A stretch of 39,343 bases of DNA from an uncultured Eubacteriales bacterium (GCA_934636435.1 CAKUAQ010000019.1:1-39343), one strand, 5' to 3'. Positions 1-7,410 are shown, counted from the stretch's first letter. Translations and numbers: made by a program. Notes: generated by a model not told the origin, from the sequence alone.

Positions 1-30
1 AGCGTAGAGGCAAATCGCCGTTTGGGTAGC

Positions 31-57
31 AAAAAAGCCCGATAAAATCGGGCTTTT
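31..57 (-). terminator. Intrinsic terminator of the tRNA-Arg gene
   Basis: A perfect 6-bp stem (gcccga 37-42 with tcgggc 48-53) has flanking A and T runs. Read on the minus strand the hairpin is followed by six T, as in a Rho-independent terminator, and it lies just downstream of the minus-strand tRNA. Confidence 0.85.
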
Positions 58-60
58 CGG

Positions 61-83
61 CGGACACATCTTTTTTGTGTCCG
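61..83 (-). other. Second hairpin downstream of tRNA-Arg
   Basis: A 7-bp inverted repeat, cggacac (61-67) with gtgtccg (77-83), has a 9-base T-rich loop. It lies between the tRNA 3' end and the terminator. It may help 3' processing or act as a weak extra terminator. No function can be read from it. Confidence 0.4.
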
Positions 84-88
84 CATTA

Positions 89-165
89 TGGCGCGCCCGG
101 AGGGATTCGAACCCCCGACCTTTTGATTCGTAGTCAAACACTCTATCCAACTGAGCTACGAGCGC
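89..165 (-). tRNA. tRNA-Arg (anticodon ACG)
   Basis: The minus strand folds into a full cloverleaf. The acceptor stem GCGCUCG pairs with CGGGCGC (one U-G pair). The anticodon loop CUACGAA gives anticodon ACG, which becomes ICG after A34 deamination and reads CGU, CGC and CGA. The T arm has GGUUCGAAUCC. The discriminator is G at 92, and the 3' CCA is encoded at 89-91. A promoter lies upstream and a terminator downstream, so it appears to be a single-gene transcript. Confidence 0.97.
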
Positions 166-189
166 GTGTCACCCTTGGCAACAGGTGGT

Positions 190-218
190 ATTATACGGCA
201 TATCCGCGTAAAAGTCAA
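190..218 (-). promoter_or_regulatory. Sigma-A promoter of tRNA-Arg
   Basis: On the minus strand, -35 TTGACT (218-213) and -10 TATAAT (195-190) are 17 bases apart. The -10 ends 24 bases before the tRNA 5' end. The match to the vegetative consensus is near perfect, as expected for a stable RNA gene. Confidence 0.88.
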
Positions 219-670
219 GAGTAAAATATAAAAAAGTGAAAAAACTTTTGTGGCGTTACAATTGATGTGAGGGCGCTGTAAGGGTAAAATGAAAAGACAG
301 CTCACGAAATCATAGAAAAGCTTCACGCAACGAGCAAAAACTCCCGTTTTATTCGTTTTGATCAATTCAAACCGGCGACCTGAGCCGAGGTAAGACCGTT
401 TAAAGCGGAATGAGGGCGAACAAAGTTGAAGAAAAAGACAAACAATGAAATGAGGTTATTGGCACTTTCAAAAGAGGAAAAAACCTGTTTGGTTTTGCAC
501 CAAGCCCAGAATTCTTGTTATAGCATTCAATCAGATTGTTTGAAATATCATTGTGAATGCATTCTTCGACCTCAATCAAACAAAATCTGCAAAAGAACTG
601 TATGATAAGGCTATCCATTACGGTATGTTAAAAAATTCATATATTGAGAAAAGGATACGGGGTGATCACT
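219..670. other. AT-rich stretch with no recognisable gene
   Basis: This stretch is visibly richer in A and T than anything else in the window. It contains only short open frames. One on the plus strand (426-605, TTG start, 59 residues with six Cys) and one on the minus strand (400-618, 72 residues) overlap each other. Neither resembles a family I recognise, and neither has a convincing ribosome binding site. The composition suggests imported or decaying DNA beside a tRNA gene, a common integration target, but I see no integrase and no repeat of the tRNA 3' end. Confidence 0.4.
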
Positions 671-1105
671 ATGGATATTGAAATAAGTGTAATTTCAAAT
701 GATATGGTTAGAATCTTCAGGTCCCGTCAAGATTTATGCGCAAAATTATTTGCAGGCTCCGGCCGAGGAAAGTCAGCCGGCAATCAAGTCGTTGTCCGGT
801 TCCGTCTGTGGAAGTATGATACCGGCGGCACAGAAACCGATTCCGGCGGCGTCATCATCGGCGGCACGGTCTCAAGATCAATGAAGATGGTATATGGTAT
901 TGCCGGCGATAACATTTGCGGCGGCGACACCACTCCCGGCGACAATCCAAAAACCGGCGACAGCAGCGGTTTCGTGCCGGGGACGGCGCTGCTCTTTGTC
1001 GGCGGCGGCGTTTTCGCCGGTGTGACCGCGGTGCGGAAAAAAGAAAGCGTGATCCGGCCGGCGCTATGCGGTTGTTTGGTTTCGGTGCATTCTTCCGGTG
1101 CATAA
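671..1105 (+). pseudogene. Remnant of sortase-anchored surface protein (NPKTG signal)
   Basis: The open frame runs back to 644, but the ATG at 671 has a GGGGTGAT ribosome-binding-like sequence. The C-terminal part carries a cell-wall sorting signal: NPKTGD at 944-961, then a hydrophobic stretch (PGTALLFVGGGVFAGVTAV) and a basic tail (RKKE). That is the arrangement class-B-like and LPXTG-like sortases cut between T and G. The preceding ~95 residues look random for a surface protein, with no signal peptide and no repeats. About 18 odd residues follow the basic tail where such proteins normally stop. I read it as the 3' end of a larger gene whose 5' part is lost or frameshifted. Confidence 0.5.
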
Positions 1106-1126
1106 AAACAAGCTTCGGATGCACAG

Positions 1127-1152
1127 AAAGCCCCCGGGTGTGCCGGGGGCTT
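1127..1152. terminator. Hairpin between convergent genes
   Basis: An 8-bp GC stem, gcccccgg (1130-1137) with ccgggggc (1143-1150), has a gtgtg loop. AAA precedes it and TT follows it. It lies between the plus-strand surface-protein remnant and the end of the minus-strand lysR gene and could serve both, although both T runs are short. Confidence 0.55.
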
Positions 1153-1214
1153 GAAAGCATATGTGGCGCACATAAGGATGCATGGCACACGCGGCGGAAA
1201 AACAGCAGCGCCGC

Positions 1215-2102
1215 TCAGACGGCACTTTCCTCCAGAATCATCCGTTCCAGCTCGGCGGCTGCCACGCTCAGAGGCTGTTCTTTTCGCTTTATGATCACGA
1301 TGTTCCGTTCCGGGATCGGCTCTTTCAGGTGAATCCTGCAGATTCCGTCTCTGTCCCGTAAAAATTCCTCCGGCACAAAGCCGATGCCCAGATCGGCCTG
1401 CACCATCGGCAGGATCTGATCTGCCGTACAGGCTTCGATGTCCGGCTTATAGGCGGCCCCGTGCTGCGAAAACAGCGCAGAATAAAAGGCGAAAGAGGCC
1501 GTGTCCCGCCCCAGTGTAATGAGCGGGTATGCGGTCAGCTCTGCCAGTGACACCGGCCTGTCCGCCAGCTCCTTGAAAAACGGCGAACAGACGGGTACCT
1601 CGGTGATGGGGCTGACGGCGGTTTCGCAGAGCGAGGCGGTTTGCACCGTGGGGGTTGTGACGACGGCAATATCGGCCGAGCCGTCCCGGAGCGCGTCGAT
1701 GGCCTGGGGGGTGGAGTGGTTGCTAATGCGGATATGAATGCCCGGATACAGGAGCCGGTATGCTTTCAGCACCGGCAGGAGCAGGCAGCGCAGCGCTACC
1801 TCGCTGGCGGCGATATACACGGTGCCCTTTTGCAAATTGCGGCTCTCGGTCAACTCCGATTCCCCGGCCTCGATATGCTCCATGGCGATGCGGATGTGGG
1901 CGTACAGCCGTTCCCCCTCCGGCGTCATCCGCATCCCTTTTTTGGAACGTAAAAACAACGGACAGCCCAGTTCATCCTCCAGCTTCTTGATCGTGCGGGT
2001 CATATTCGGCTGGTTGTTTAGTAGCAGCTTTGCCGCCTGTGAGACGGTTCCGTATTTCGCCACATAGTAAAAGACGCGGTAATAGTCATAGCTGACATAC
2101 AT
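1215..2102 (-). CDS. LysR-family transcriptional regulator
   Basis: The 295-residue protein has the normal length for the family. Residues 2-62 form the winged helix-turn-helix: SQAAKLLLNNQPNMTRTIKK, then LGCPLFLR and a PEGE turn. Residues ~90-290 are the type-2 periplasmic-binding-like effector domain, with HSTPQAIDALRDGSADIAVV typical of its first lobe. The ATG at 2102 has AAGGGGG eight bases upstream on the minus strand. The gene is transcribed divergently from the YoaK-type gene at 2323, and LysR regulators usually control such a neighbour together with themselves. A palindrome in the shared region fits that. The effector cannot be told from sequence. Confidence 0.93.
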   Translation of the reverse strand: MYVSYDYYRVFYYVAKYGTVSQAAKLLLNNQPNMTRTIKKLEDELGCPLFLRSKKGMRMTPEGERLYAHIRIAMEHIEAGESELTESRNLQKGTVYIAASEVALRCLLLPVLKAYRLLYPGIHIRISNHSTPQAIDALRDGSADIAVVTTPTVQTASLCETAVSPITEVPVCSPFFKELADRPVSLAELTAYPLITLGRDTASFAFYSALFSQHGAAYKPDIEACTADQILPMVQADLGIGFVPEEFLRDRDGICRIHLKEPIPERNIVIIKRKEQPLSVAAAELERMILEESAV

Positions 2103-2130
2103 GGCGCAACCCCCTTCGGTTATATCACTT

Positions 2131-2149
2131 AGATATATCGGATATGTCT
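2131..2149. promoter_or_regulatory. Probable LysR binding palindrome
   Basis: The 19-base sequence agatatatc-g-gatatgtct is an inverted repeat with 8 of 9 paired positions matching. It contains the T-N11-A pattern typical of LysR sites. Its centre is about 54 bases upstream of the start point expected from the promoter at 2159-2187, which is the usual place for a LysR activation site. Confidence 0.6.
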
Positions 2150-2158
2150 GATGTACAT

Positions 2159-2187
2159 TTTACACATAGGGTAAGTTGCATTATACT
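2159..2187 (+). promoter_or_regulatory. Sigma-A promoter of the YoaK-type gene
   Basis: TTTACA (2159-2164) and TATACT (2182-2187) are separated by 17 bases. The expected start at about 2194 gives a leader of ~130 bases in which I see no clear structure. Confidence 0.7.
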
Positions 2188-2322
2188 ATACCTGTTTGCG
2201 GAAGTCAAGGCGCGGCCTCGGTGGGCATTTTTCGCGGCGGACATGGCGGCGGGCTTATGGAGAACCGCCCGGATGAATGATATAACGGTCGGGAATTACC
2301 GTCGGAGAAGGAGAACTATATC

Positions 2323-2994
2323 ATGCGCACAACGAAACCGTTTCGCGGACAGATGTCCGACAGCTTTCGGGCGGCCGTGTTTATTGTTTTGTCCGGCGGC
2401 TTTCAGGATGCCTACACCTATATCAGCCGGGGCGGGGTGTTTGCCAATGCGCAGACCGGCAATGTCGTGCTGCTCAGCACGGCCCTGTTTCAGCGGGAGT
2501 GGGCGACGGCGCTGAAGTATCTGGTGCCGGTGGTGGCCTTTGTCGTCGGCACGGCGGTGGCCGAATGCGTCCATGTGCGCCTGAAAAGCTACGAAAAGAT
2601 CCATTGGCGGCAGATCATTCTTCTCGTCGAAATTCTGCTGCTGTTCCTTGTCGGTTTTTTACCGTCGGCTGTCGATCCGCTGGCAAACGCTCTGGTCTCG
2701 CTTGTCTGCGCCATGCAGGTGCAGACCTTTCATAAGGTGCGCGGACACGCCTATGCCAGCACCATGTGCATCGGCAATCTGCGGGCGGGCACCGAAGCGC
2801 TCTGCGCCTATTTCCATGTGCGTGATCGGATGATCCTGCATAAGGCGCTCACCTATTTCGGGGTGATTCTGATATTCGGCATCGGTGCGGGACTGGGCAG
2901 TGTCCTGACGGTCGCCTTGGGCGATAAGGCGATTTGGCTGTGCTGCGCTCTGCTGTCGGTTACTTTTGCGATGATGTTTATACCTGAAAAATAA
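2323..2994 (+). CDS. YoaK/DUF1275-family membrane protein
   Basis: The 223-residue protein has about six hydrophobic segments, roughly at residues 14-35, 60-85, 97-115, 120-140, 172-195 and 200-220. The signature of the YoaK (DUF1275) family is near the N terminus: GGFQDAYTYI, then NAQTGNVVLLS at ~43-53. AGTEAL follows near residue 150. Members are integral cytoplasmic-membrane proteins whose transported substrate is unknown. The start follows AGAAGGAG with good spacing. It is divergent from the lysR gene and followed at once by a strong terminator, so it is a single-gene unit probably controlled by that regulator. Confidence 0.88.
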   Translation: MRTTKPFRGQMSDSFRAAVFIVLSGGFQDAYTYISRGGVFANAQTGNVVLLSTALFQREWATALKYLVPVVAFVVGTAVAECVHVRLKSYEKIHWRQIILLVEILLLFLVGFLPSAVDPLANALVSLVCAMQVQTFHKVRGHAYASTMCIGNLRAGTEALCAYFHVRDRMILHKALTYFGVILIFGIGAGLGSVLTVALGDKAIWLCCALLSVTFAMMFIPEK

Positions 2995-3025
2995 CGGGCG
3001 TTTCCCCGTGAATACGGACAGACTG

Positions 3026-3053
3026 AGCCCCCGGCGAAAGCCGGGGGCTTTTT
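3026..3053 (+). terminator. Intrinsic terminator after the YoaK-type gene
   Basis: A perfect 10-bp stem, agcccccggc (3026-3035) with gccgggggct (3040-3049), has a GAAA tetraloop and is followed by five T including the last stem base. Confidence 0.93.
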
Positions 3054-3068
3054 GTGCGTATTTTTCGG

Positions 3069-3098
3069 TTCTATTCCGTCGGACAAGGCCATATACAT
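3069..3098 (+). promoter_or_regulatory. Sporulation-type promoter of spoIIIA
   Basis: TTCTATT (3069-3075), a 14-base spacer, then CATATACAT (3090-3098). The same layout recurs at 35962-35991 before ylmC and, with small changes, at 33061-33089 before yaaL-bofA. In Bacillus subtilis spoIIIA is transcribed by sigma-E (-10 close to CATACA-T). I infer the same factor here. Confidence 0.5.
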
Positions 3099-3222
3099 GG
3101 GACAAGAGGTGAGGACAAGACGGAAAACCGTCGGACCGGGTGTTTAGAGGCTTCCGCTGCCGGCAGCGATCTGCCGGATCAAAGCCTGACCTCAATTCCG
3201 TAATTAAGGGATGAGCACATAC

Positions 3223-4374
3223 ATGGATTGGACAATGCTGGAGCCGTATTTGCCGGGGAAATGGCTGCAGGCGCTGGCGAGGCTGCCGGAGCGGATACAG
3301 ATGCAGATACAGGAGCTGCGCCTACGCAGCGGGCAGCCGGTGACGGTGTCCATGCCCGGCGGGGACGGGTATCTGGGACGGTGCGGCGTGACGGAACTGA
3401 AGCAGCCGGGGGTGTTTGTGTGTACCGCCGCCGATCTGGAGCGGGTGTTCCTGCGGCTGTGTGAGGAATCGGTGTATGCCCACGAGGAGGAGCTGCGGCA
3501 GGGGTTTGTATCCGTCGCCGGGGGGATCCGGGTGGGGGTCGCGGGCACGGCCGTTTATGGGTCGGACACGCCCGGCGGCGGGGTGCAGACGGTGGAGCAG
3601 ATCACCTCGCTGTGCATCCGTCTGCCCCGCCGCCATCCGGGCAGCGCCGCCGGGCTGTTGCCGCTGTTGGATACCGAACGGGGGATACATAGTACGCTGC
3701 TGGTGGGGGAGCCGTCCAGCGGCAAAACCACCCTGCTGCGGGAATTGGCGGAGCAGCTGGCCGCCCGGCGCTGCCGGGTGGCGGTGGTGGACGAACGCGG
3801 TGAGATCGCCGGAGTGGACGGTCTGCCCGGATGCGATGTGCTGCGGGGATACCCCAAGCCGGAGGGAATTCGGCAGGCGGTGCGGTGTTTTGCCCCGCAG
3901 GTGATTTTGTTCGATGAATTGGGAGATGGGCGGGAGGTGGCGGAGCTGCTGGATTGCACCCGCACCGGGGTGGCGGTGGTGGCCACCCTCCACGGTCGTT
4001 CTCCGGCGGAGTTGGAGCGCCGTCCGCTGGTGCGGCGGCTGGCAGAGGCTGGTGTATTTGAGTGCTGGGTCTTTCTGGCCGGGCGGCAATGTCCGGGCGC
4101 GTGGCGGCAATGCCTGGAACCGGAGGTGATGGGGGATGAAATGGCTTGGCGCGCTGTTGGTGGTGCTGGCGGGGATCGGGTTGGGGATGTATTATGCCCG
4201 GCGGCTGTATCGGCGGGTGGCGCTGCTGGAGCAGGCCGACCGGCTGCTGCTGGCGCTGGAACAGCACATGAACTGTTCGTGCCGGCCTTTGTCGGCGCTG
4301 TGCCGGGAGCTGGCGCAGAATCCGGCGACCGGCCCGTGGGAGCTGCTGACCGATATGCTGTCCGGCTTGGATAA
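3223..4374 (+). CDS. spoIIIAA: Stage III sporulation protein AA, ATPase, with out-of-frame tail
   Basis: SpoIIIAA is the ATPase of the SpoIIIA-SpoIIQ channel between mother cell and forespore and resembles type II/IV secretion ATPases. Counting from the upstream ATG at 3211, the Walker A box GEPSSGKT is at residues 166-173, DERGEIA at 194-200, and Walker B VILFDE at 231-236. I prefer the ATG at 3223 because an AAGGGATGAG sequence lies at a usable distance, while 3211 follows AAGGG directly. The family normally ends near residue 310. Here the frame continues 65-80 codons past that point, overlapping spoIIIAB by 239 bases with a Gly/Ala-rich sequence typical of a shifted frame. One extra G in the run 4131-4135 would produce a TGA overlapping the spoIIIAB ATG. 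So the real product, or its ancestor, probably ends near 4139. Confidence 0.92.
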   Translation: MDWTMLEPYLPGKWLQALARLPERIQMQIQELRLRSGQPVTVSMPGGDGYLGRCGVTELKQPGVFVCTAADLERVFLRLCEESVYAHEEELRQGFVSVAGGIRVGVAGTAVYGSDTPGGGVQTVEQITSLCIRLPRRHPGSAAGLLPLLDTERGIHSTLLVGEPSSGKTTLLRELAEQLAARRCRVAVVDERGEIAGVDGLPGCDVLRGYPKPEGIRQAVRCFAPQVILFDELGDGREVAELLDCTRTGVAVVATLHGRSPAELERRPLVRRLAEAGVFECWVFLAGRQCPGAWRQCLEPEVMGDEMAWRAVGGAGGDRVGDVLCPAAVSAGGAAGAGRPAAAGAGTAHELFVPAFVGAVPGAGAESGDRPVGAADRYAVRLG

Positions 4375-4639
4375 GGGTGAGATCTTTGCCGAGGCTTTCA
4401 CCGGGGCGGTCGAACGGCAGGCGGCCGTGCTGACGCCGGAGGATCGGCAGCTGCTCTCGGAGTTTGCCTGCGGGTGCGGGCGGTCGGGATTAAAGCAGCA
4501 GCGGGCATATTTCGCCGCCTACCGGCAGCGGCTGGAAGCGGCCTGCCGTCAGGCGCGGGAGCAGGCGGGGCGGCGGGGACAGCTCTATCAGACCATGGGG
4601 GTGGCCGGCGGGGTATGTCTGGCGCTGCTGCTGCTTTAG
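4136..4639 (+). CDS. spoIIIAB: Stage III sporulation protein AB
   Basis: The 167-residue protein has an N-terminal membrane segment (residues 2-18), a helical body and a hydrophobic C-terminal segment (LYQTMGVAGGVCLALLLL), the usual SpoIIIAB layout. It resembles GspF-type platform proteins of secretion systems and is a mother-cell membrane component of the SpoIIIA channel. An excellent ribosome binding site, GGAGGTGAT (4122-4130), precedes the ATG. The operon position between AA and AC supports the call. Confidence 0.93.
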   Translation: MKWLGALLVVLAGIGLGMYYARRLYRRVALLEQADRLLLALEQHMNCSCRPLSALCRELAQNPATGPWELLTDMLSGLDKGEIFAEAFTGAVERQAAVLTPEDRQLLSEFACGCGRSGLKQQRAYFAAYRQRLEAACRQAREQAGRRGQLYQTMGVAGGVCLALLLL

Positions 4640-4671
4640 CTGCCCGAATCAGAGAAAGGACGGAAACCGGG

Positions 4672-4866
4672 ATGGATGTGGATTTGATCTTTAAGATTGC
4701 GGCCATCGGCATTATCGTGGCGGTGCTCAACCAGCTGCTGGTGCGCTCCGGACGGGAGGAGCAGGCGATGCTCACCACACTGGCGGGCTTGATCGTGGTG
4801 CTGGCGATGATCGTCACCCAGATCAGCGAGCTGTTTGCCACCGTCAAATCGGTGTTCGGGCTATGA
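4672..4866 (+). CDS. spoIIIAC: Stage III sporulation protein AC
   Basis: The 64-residue protein has two membrane helices (about 5-24 and 33-58), matching the family in length and topology. The sequence VLNQLLVRSGREEQAMLTTLAGLIVV is cut here only in description: its core LLVRSGREEQA links the two helices. The open frame extends further upstream, but the ATG at 4672 gives the family length and has AGAAAGGA upstream. The stop overlaps the spoIIIAD start in ATGA fashion, which suggests translational coupling. Confidence 0.92.
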   Translation: MDVDLIFKIAAIGIIVAVLNQLLVRSGREEQAMLTTLAGLIVVLAMIVTQISELFATVKSVFGL

Positions 4867-5273
4867 CCGCCTCCCTCCTCTCCCTGCTGGGGGTGGTGCT
4901 GTGCGCGGCGCTGTTGGCGGTGCTGCTGCGTAGCCAGCGCCCGGAGCTGGCGCTGTGCCTGTGTCTGGGTGCCGGGGCACTGGTGGTGGTGCGGCTGGCG
5001 CAGCAGATGGTGCCGCTGGTTTCTTCAGTGCGCTCCATGATGGAGACGGGCGGCGTCTCCGGCGCATACCTGTCGGTGGTGCTGAAGGCGGCGGGCATCG
5101 CGCTGGTGACCCAGCTGGCGGCGGACACCTGCCGGGATGCGGGGGAAACGGCGCTGGCCGCCAAGGCGGAGCTGGTGGGTCGAGTGATGCTGCTGGTGCT
5201 GGCCGTGCCGCTGTTTGAACAGATTCTGTCGCTGGTGACGGCGCTGATCCGGGAACAGGCGGTGACGGGATGA
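4863..5273 (+). CDS. spoIIIAD: Stage III sporulation protein AD
   Basis: The 136-residue, very hydrophobic protein has about four membrane helices (roughly 4-22, 30-48, 70-88 and 104-130). Features such as SGAYLSVVLKAAGIALVTQ and FEQILSLV are characteristic of SpoIIIAD, here quoted only in part. It is a mother-cell membrane component of the channel. It overlaps spoIIIAC by four bases and spoIIIAE by four bases, typical of this operon. Confidence 0.92.
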   Translation: MTASLLSLLGVVLCAALLAVLLRSQRPELALCLCLGAGALVVVRLAQQMVPLVSSVRSMMETGGVSGAYLSVVLKAAGIALVTQLAADTCRDAGETALAAKAELVGRVMLLVLAVPLFEQILSLVTALIREQAVTG

Positions 5274-6394
5274 GACGGCTGATTCTGATTGCGTGGCTGC
5301 TGGTGCTGCTGTGCCTCCCCGCGGCGGCGGAGGAAAACTACGACGCGCTGCTGGAGGCCAGTGGGGCGCAGACGCTGTCCGGACAGCTCCCCGGAGATGT
5401 GCAGGAATTGCTTCGCAGTCTGCCGGGGGACCCATTGCAGCCGGAAACCTATACGGATTTGTCCTTTTCACGGGTGATGCAGCAGCTTTTATCGCTGTTG
5501 ACGCAGCAGAAGAGCGCTCCCGTGCAGGTGCTCTTTTCGCTGACAGCGGTGGTGGTGCTGTCGGCCATGGGCAGCGGATTGGAGGGGCTGACGGCGGAAC
5601 TTACGCTGCGTCAGACCTACCATTCCGTGTCGGTGCTGGCATCCTGCGGATTGCTGCTGACGCCGTTTTTGTCGCTGCTCACGACGGTGCGGCAGACGGT
5701 GGACAGCGTGTCGGTGTTTATGATCAGCTATGTGCCGGTATATGGGGCGATTCTGACGGCGGGCGGCGCACCGGCGGGCGCGGTGTCCTATCAGACCACC
5801 CTGCTGGCGGCCGCAGAGCTGTTGGTGCAGTTCATCCGGGCGGTGGTGCTGCCGGCGCTGACCGTATCGCTGGCGCTGGGCTGCACCGGTACGGTGACCG
5901 AGGGGTTTTCGTTGGACGCTCTCAGCGCCGGGATCTATAAGGCGATCCTGTGGACGATGGGGTTGTTCACCACCGTATTCACCGGGGTGCTGTCGGTGCA
6001 GCAGATGGTGGCGGCAGCCGGAGACACATTGAGCGGCCGGGCGCTGAAGTTTTCGCTCTCCAGCTTCGTACCGGTGGTGGGCGGGGCATTGAGCGAAGCC
6101 TATTCCACCGTGGTGGGCTGTGCCGGATTGCTGCGCTCGACCGTGGGCTGCTTCGGCCTGGCGGCCACGGCGCTGATCCTGTTGCCGCCGCTGATTGCCT
6201 GCCTTTGCTGGAATCTCTGTCTGCATATGGCGGCGGGGACTGCGGCGCTCTTTCAGCTGGGACAGCTGGAAAAGCTCTGCCGCACGGTGGCCGGGGCGGT
6301 GCGGGTGCTCATCGGCGTGTTGGCGGTGTTCGCGCTGCTGATGATCCTGTCCACCTCGGTGATCGCGTTCGTGGGGAAAGGGGGAGGCGTATGA
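5270..6394 (+). CDS. spoIIIAE: Stage III sporulation protein AE
   Basis: The 374-residue protein is the largest membrane subunit of the SpoIIIA complex. Residues 1-20 (MRRLILIAWLLVLLCLPAAA) form a signal peptide, followed by an outside domain to about residue 75. From there to the C terminus several membrane helices follow, including LIACLCWNLCLHMA and VLIGVLAVFALLMI. The length is close to the family norm (~370-400). Starts and stops overlap both neighbours by four bases. Confidence 0.94.
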   Translation: MRRLILIAWLLVLLCLPAAAEENYDALLEASGAQTLSGQLPGDVQELLRSLPGDPLQPETYTDLSFSRVMQQLLSLLTQQKSAPVQVLFSLTAVVVLSAMGSGLEGLTAELTLRQTYHSVSVLASCGLLLTPFLSLLTTVRQTVDSVSVFMISYVPVYGAILTAGGAPAGAVSYQTTLLAAAELLVQFIRAVVLPALTVSLALGCTGTVTEGFSLDALSAGIYKAILWTMGLFTTVFTGVLSVQQMVAAAGDTLSGRALKFSLSSFVPVVGGALSEAYSTVVGCAGLLRSTVGCFGLAATALILLPPLIACLCWNLCLHMAAGTAALFQLGQLEKLCRTVAGAVRVLIGVLAVFALLMILSTSVIAFVGKGGGV

Positions 6395-6867
6395 ACGACC
6401 TGCGGTCCTGGGCGGTGCTGGTGTGCACGGCGGCGGTGGTGTGCACGCTGCTCTACCGCCTGTTTCCGGAAAGCTCTCTGGGGCGGCAGGGACGACTGCT
6501 GCTGCCCTGCGTGTTTCTGTGTGTGCTGCTGACACCGCTGCTGCGCTGGCAGCCGTCGTTTTCCGCGCTGACCGCGGAGACAACCGCCGTGGATGGGGAG
6601 GCGCTGTCCGCCGCCATGCAGCGGCAAACAAAGGCGCAGGCCGAAACGGTGCTGCGGCAGATGGTCAATCAGGCATTGGCCAGCTACGGTATGGAGGTGG
6701 AAAAAGTGGATTGTCGTATGGATATTGACGAGGACGGCCGCATAAGTATGAGACAGATCACCCTGTATGTGGATGCCCGGAACGCGGTGCGCTCCTCACT
6801 GGTCAAGCAGGTGGCGGAAAAACGGCTGGGAGCGCCGGTGATTGTGGCGGCGGACGAAGGGGGTTAA
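6391..6867 (+). CDS. spoIIIAF: Stage III sporulation protein AF
   Basis: The 158-residue protein begins with two membrane helices (about 4-22 and 32-48), followed by a soluble domain with a coiled stretch (MQRQTKAQAETVLRQMVNQA) and an alternating beta-alpha end, similar to ring-building motifs in SpoIIIAG/AH. The ATG at 6391 overlaps the spoIIIAE stop (ATGA). The open frame extends back inside spoIIIAE, but only this start gives the family topology. Confidence 0.92.
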   Translation: MNDLRSWAVLVCTAAVVCTLLYRLFPESSLGRQGRLLLPCVFLCVLLTPLLRWQPSFSALTAETTAVDGEALSAAMQRQTKAQAETVLRQMVNQALASYGMEVEKVDCRMDIDEDGRISMRQITLYVDARNAVRSSLVKQVAEKRLGAPVIVAADEGG

Positions 6868-6870
6868 GCG

Positions 6871-7395
6871 ATGGGACGGTTCGGTGCCGCTGTGCAGCGG
6901 TTTTTCTTTGAGGGCTCGGCGCGTAAGCGGCGGTTACTGATGCTGCTGGGGGTGGCGGGGATTCTGCTCATCGCCGGGTCGGAGTTGCTCCCGCGCCGTA
7001 CCGCCGACGGTGACGTTTCCGCTCCGACCGCCACCCTCAGCGCCGCGCAGGTGGAGCGGGCGCTGGAGGAGCGGCTGACGGCGCTGCTGTCCCGCACGGC
7101 CGGAGTGGGGCACTGTCAGGTGATGGTAACCTTGGAGCGCGGCGCTCAGTTCGTCTATGCCGCCGATCGCACCCTGTCGGATACCGGCAGCACCGAAAAA
7201 ACGCTGACGGTGGAGACGGAGACGGGACCGGTAGGGCTGCTGGTGACGGAGGTGCAGCCGGCGGTCAAGGGGGTGGCGGTCATCTGCGACGGCGGCGGGG
7301 ACGAGCGGGTACGGGAGCAGGTGAGCGCACTGGTGACGGCAGCGCTGGATATCTCCGGCCGCCGGGTGTATGTGGCGAAGCGAGAAAATCAATAA
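6871..7395 (+). CDS. spoIIIAG: Stage III sporulation protein AG
   Basis: The 174-residue protein has a basic N terminus, one membrane helix (LLMLLGVAGILLIAGSELL, about 22-40) and a ring-building domain. In SpoIIIAG this domain forms the large ring in the space between mother cell and forespore. The conserved pattern LSRTAGVGHCQVMVTLE and the later VKGVAVICDGGG are typical. At 174 residues it is a little shorter than the Bacillus protein, mainly in the linker. Only three bases separate it from spoIIIAF. Confidence 0.93.
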   Translation: MGRFGAAVQRFFFEGSARKRRLLMLLGVAGILLIAGSELLPRRTADGDVSAPTATLSAAQVERALEERLTALLSRTAGVGHCQVMVTLERGAQFVYAADRTLSDTGSTEKTLTVETETGPVGLLVTEVQPAVKGVAVICDGGGDERVREQVSALVTAALDISGRRVYVAKRENQ

Positions 7396-7410
7396 CGGGA
7401 GGTCAATGTG

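Noticed and set aside
156..365. A 69-residue minus-strand frame overlapping the 5' end of tRNA-Arg
   Set aside because: It covers the tRNA promoter and part of the tRNA. No ribosome binding site and no recognisable family.
426..605. A 59-residue Cys-rich plus-strand frame with a TTG start
   Set aside because: No ribosome binding site, an overlapping open frame on the other strand, and AT-rich DNA in which short frames arise easily. Recorded only within the AT-rich stretch.
3097..3147. A 16-codon ORF in the spoIIIA leader
   Set aside because: Too short, no ribosome binding site, and it overlaps the promoter -10.
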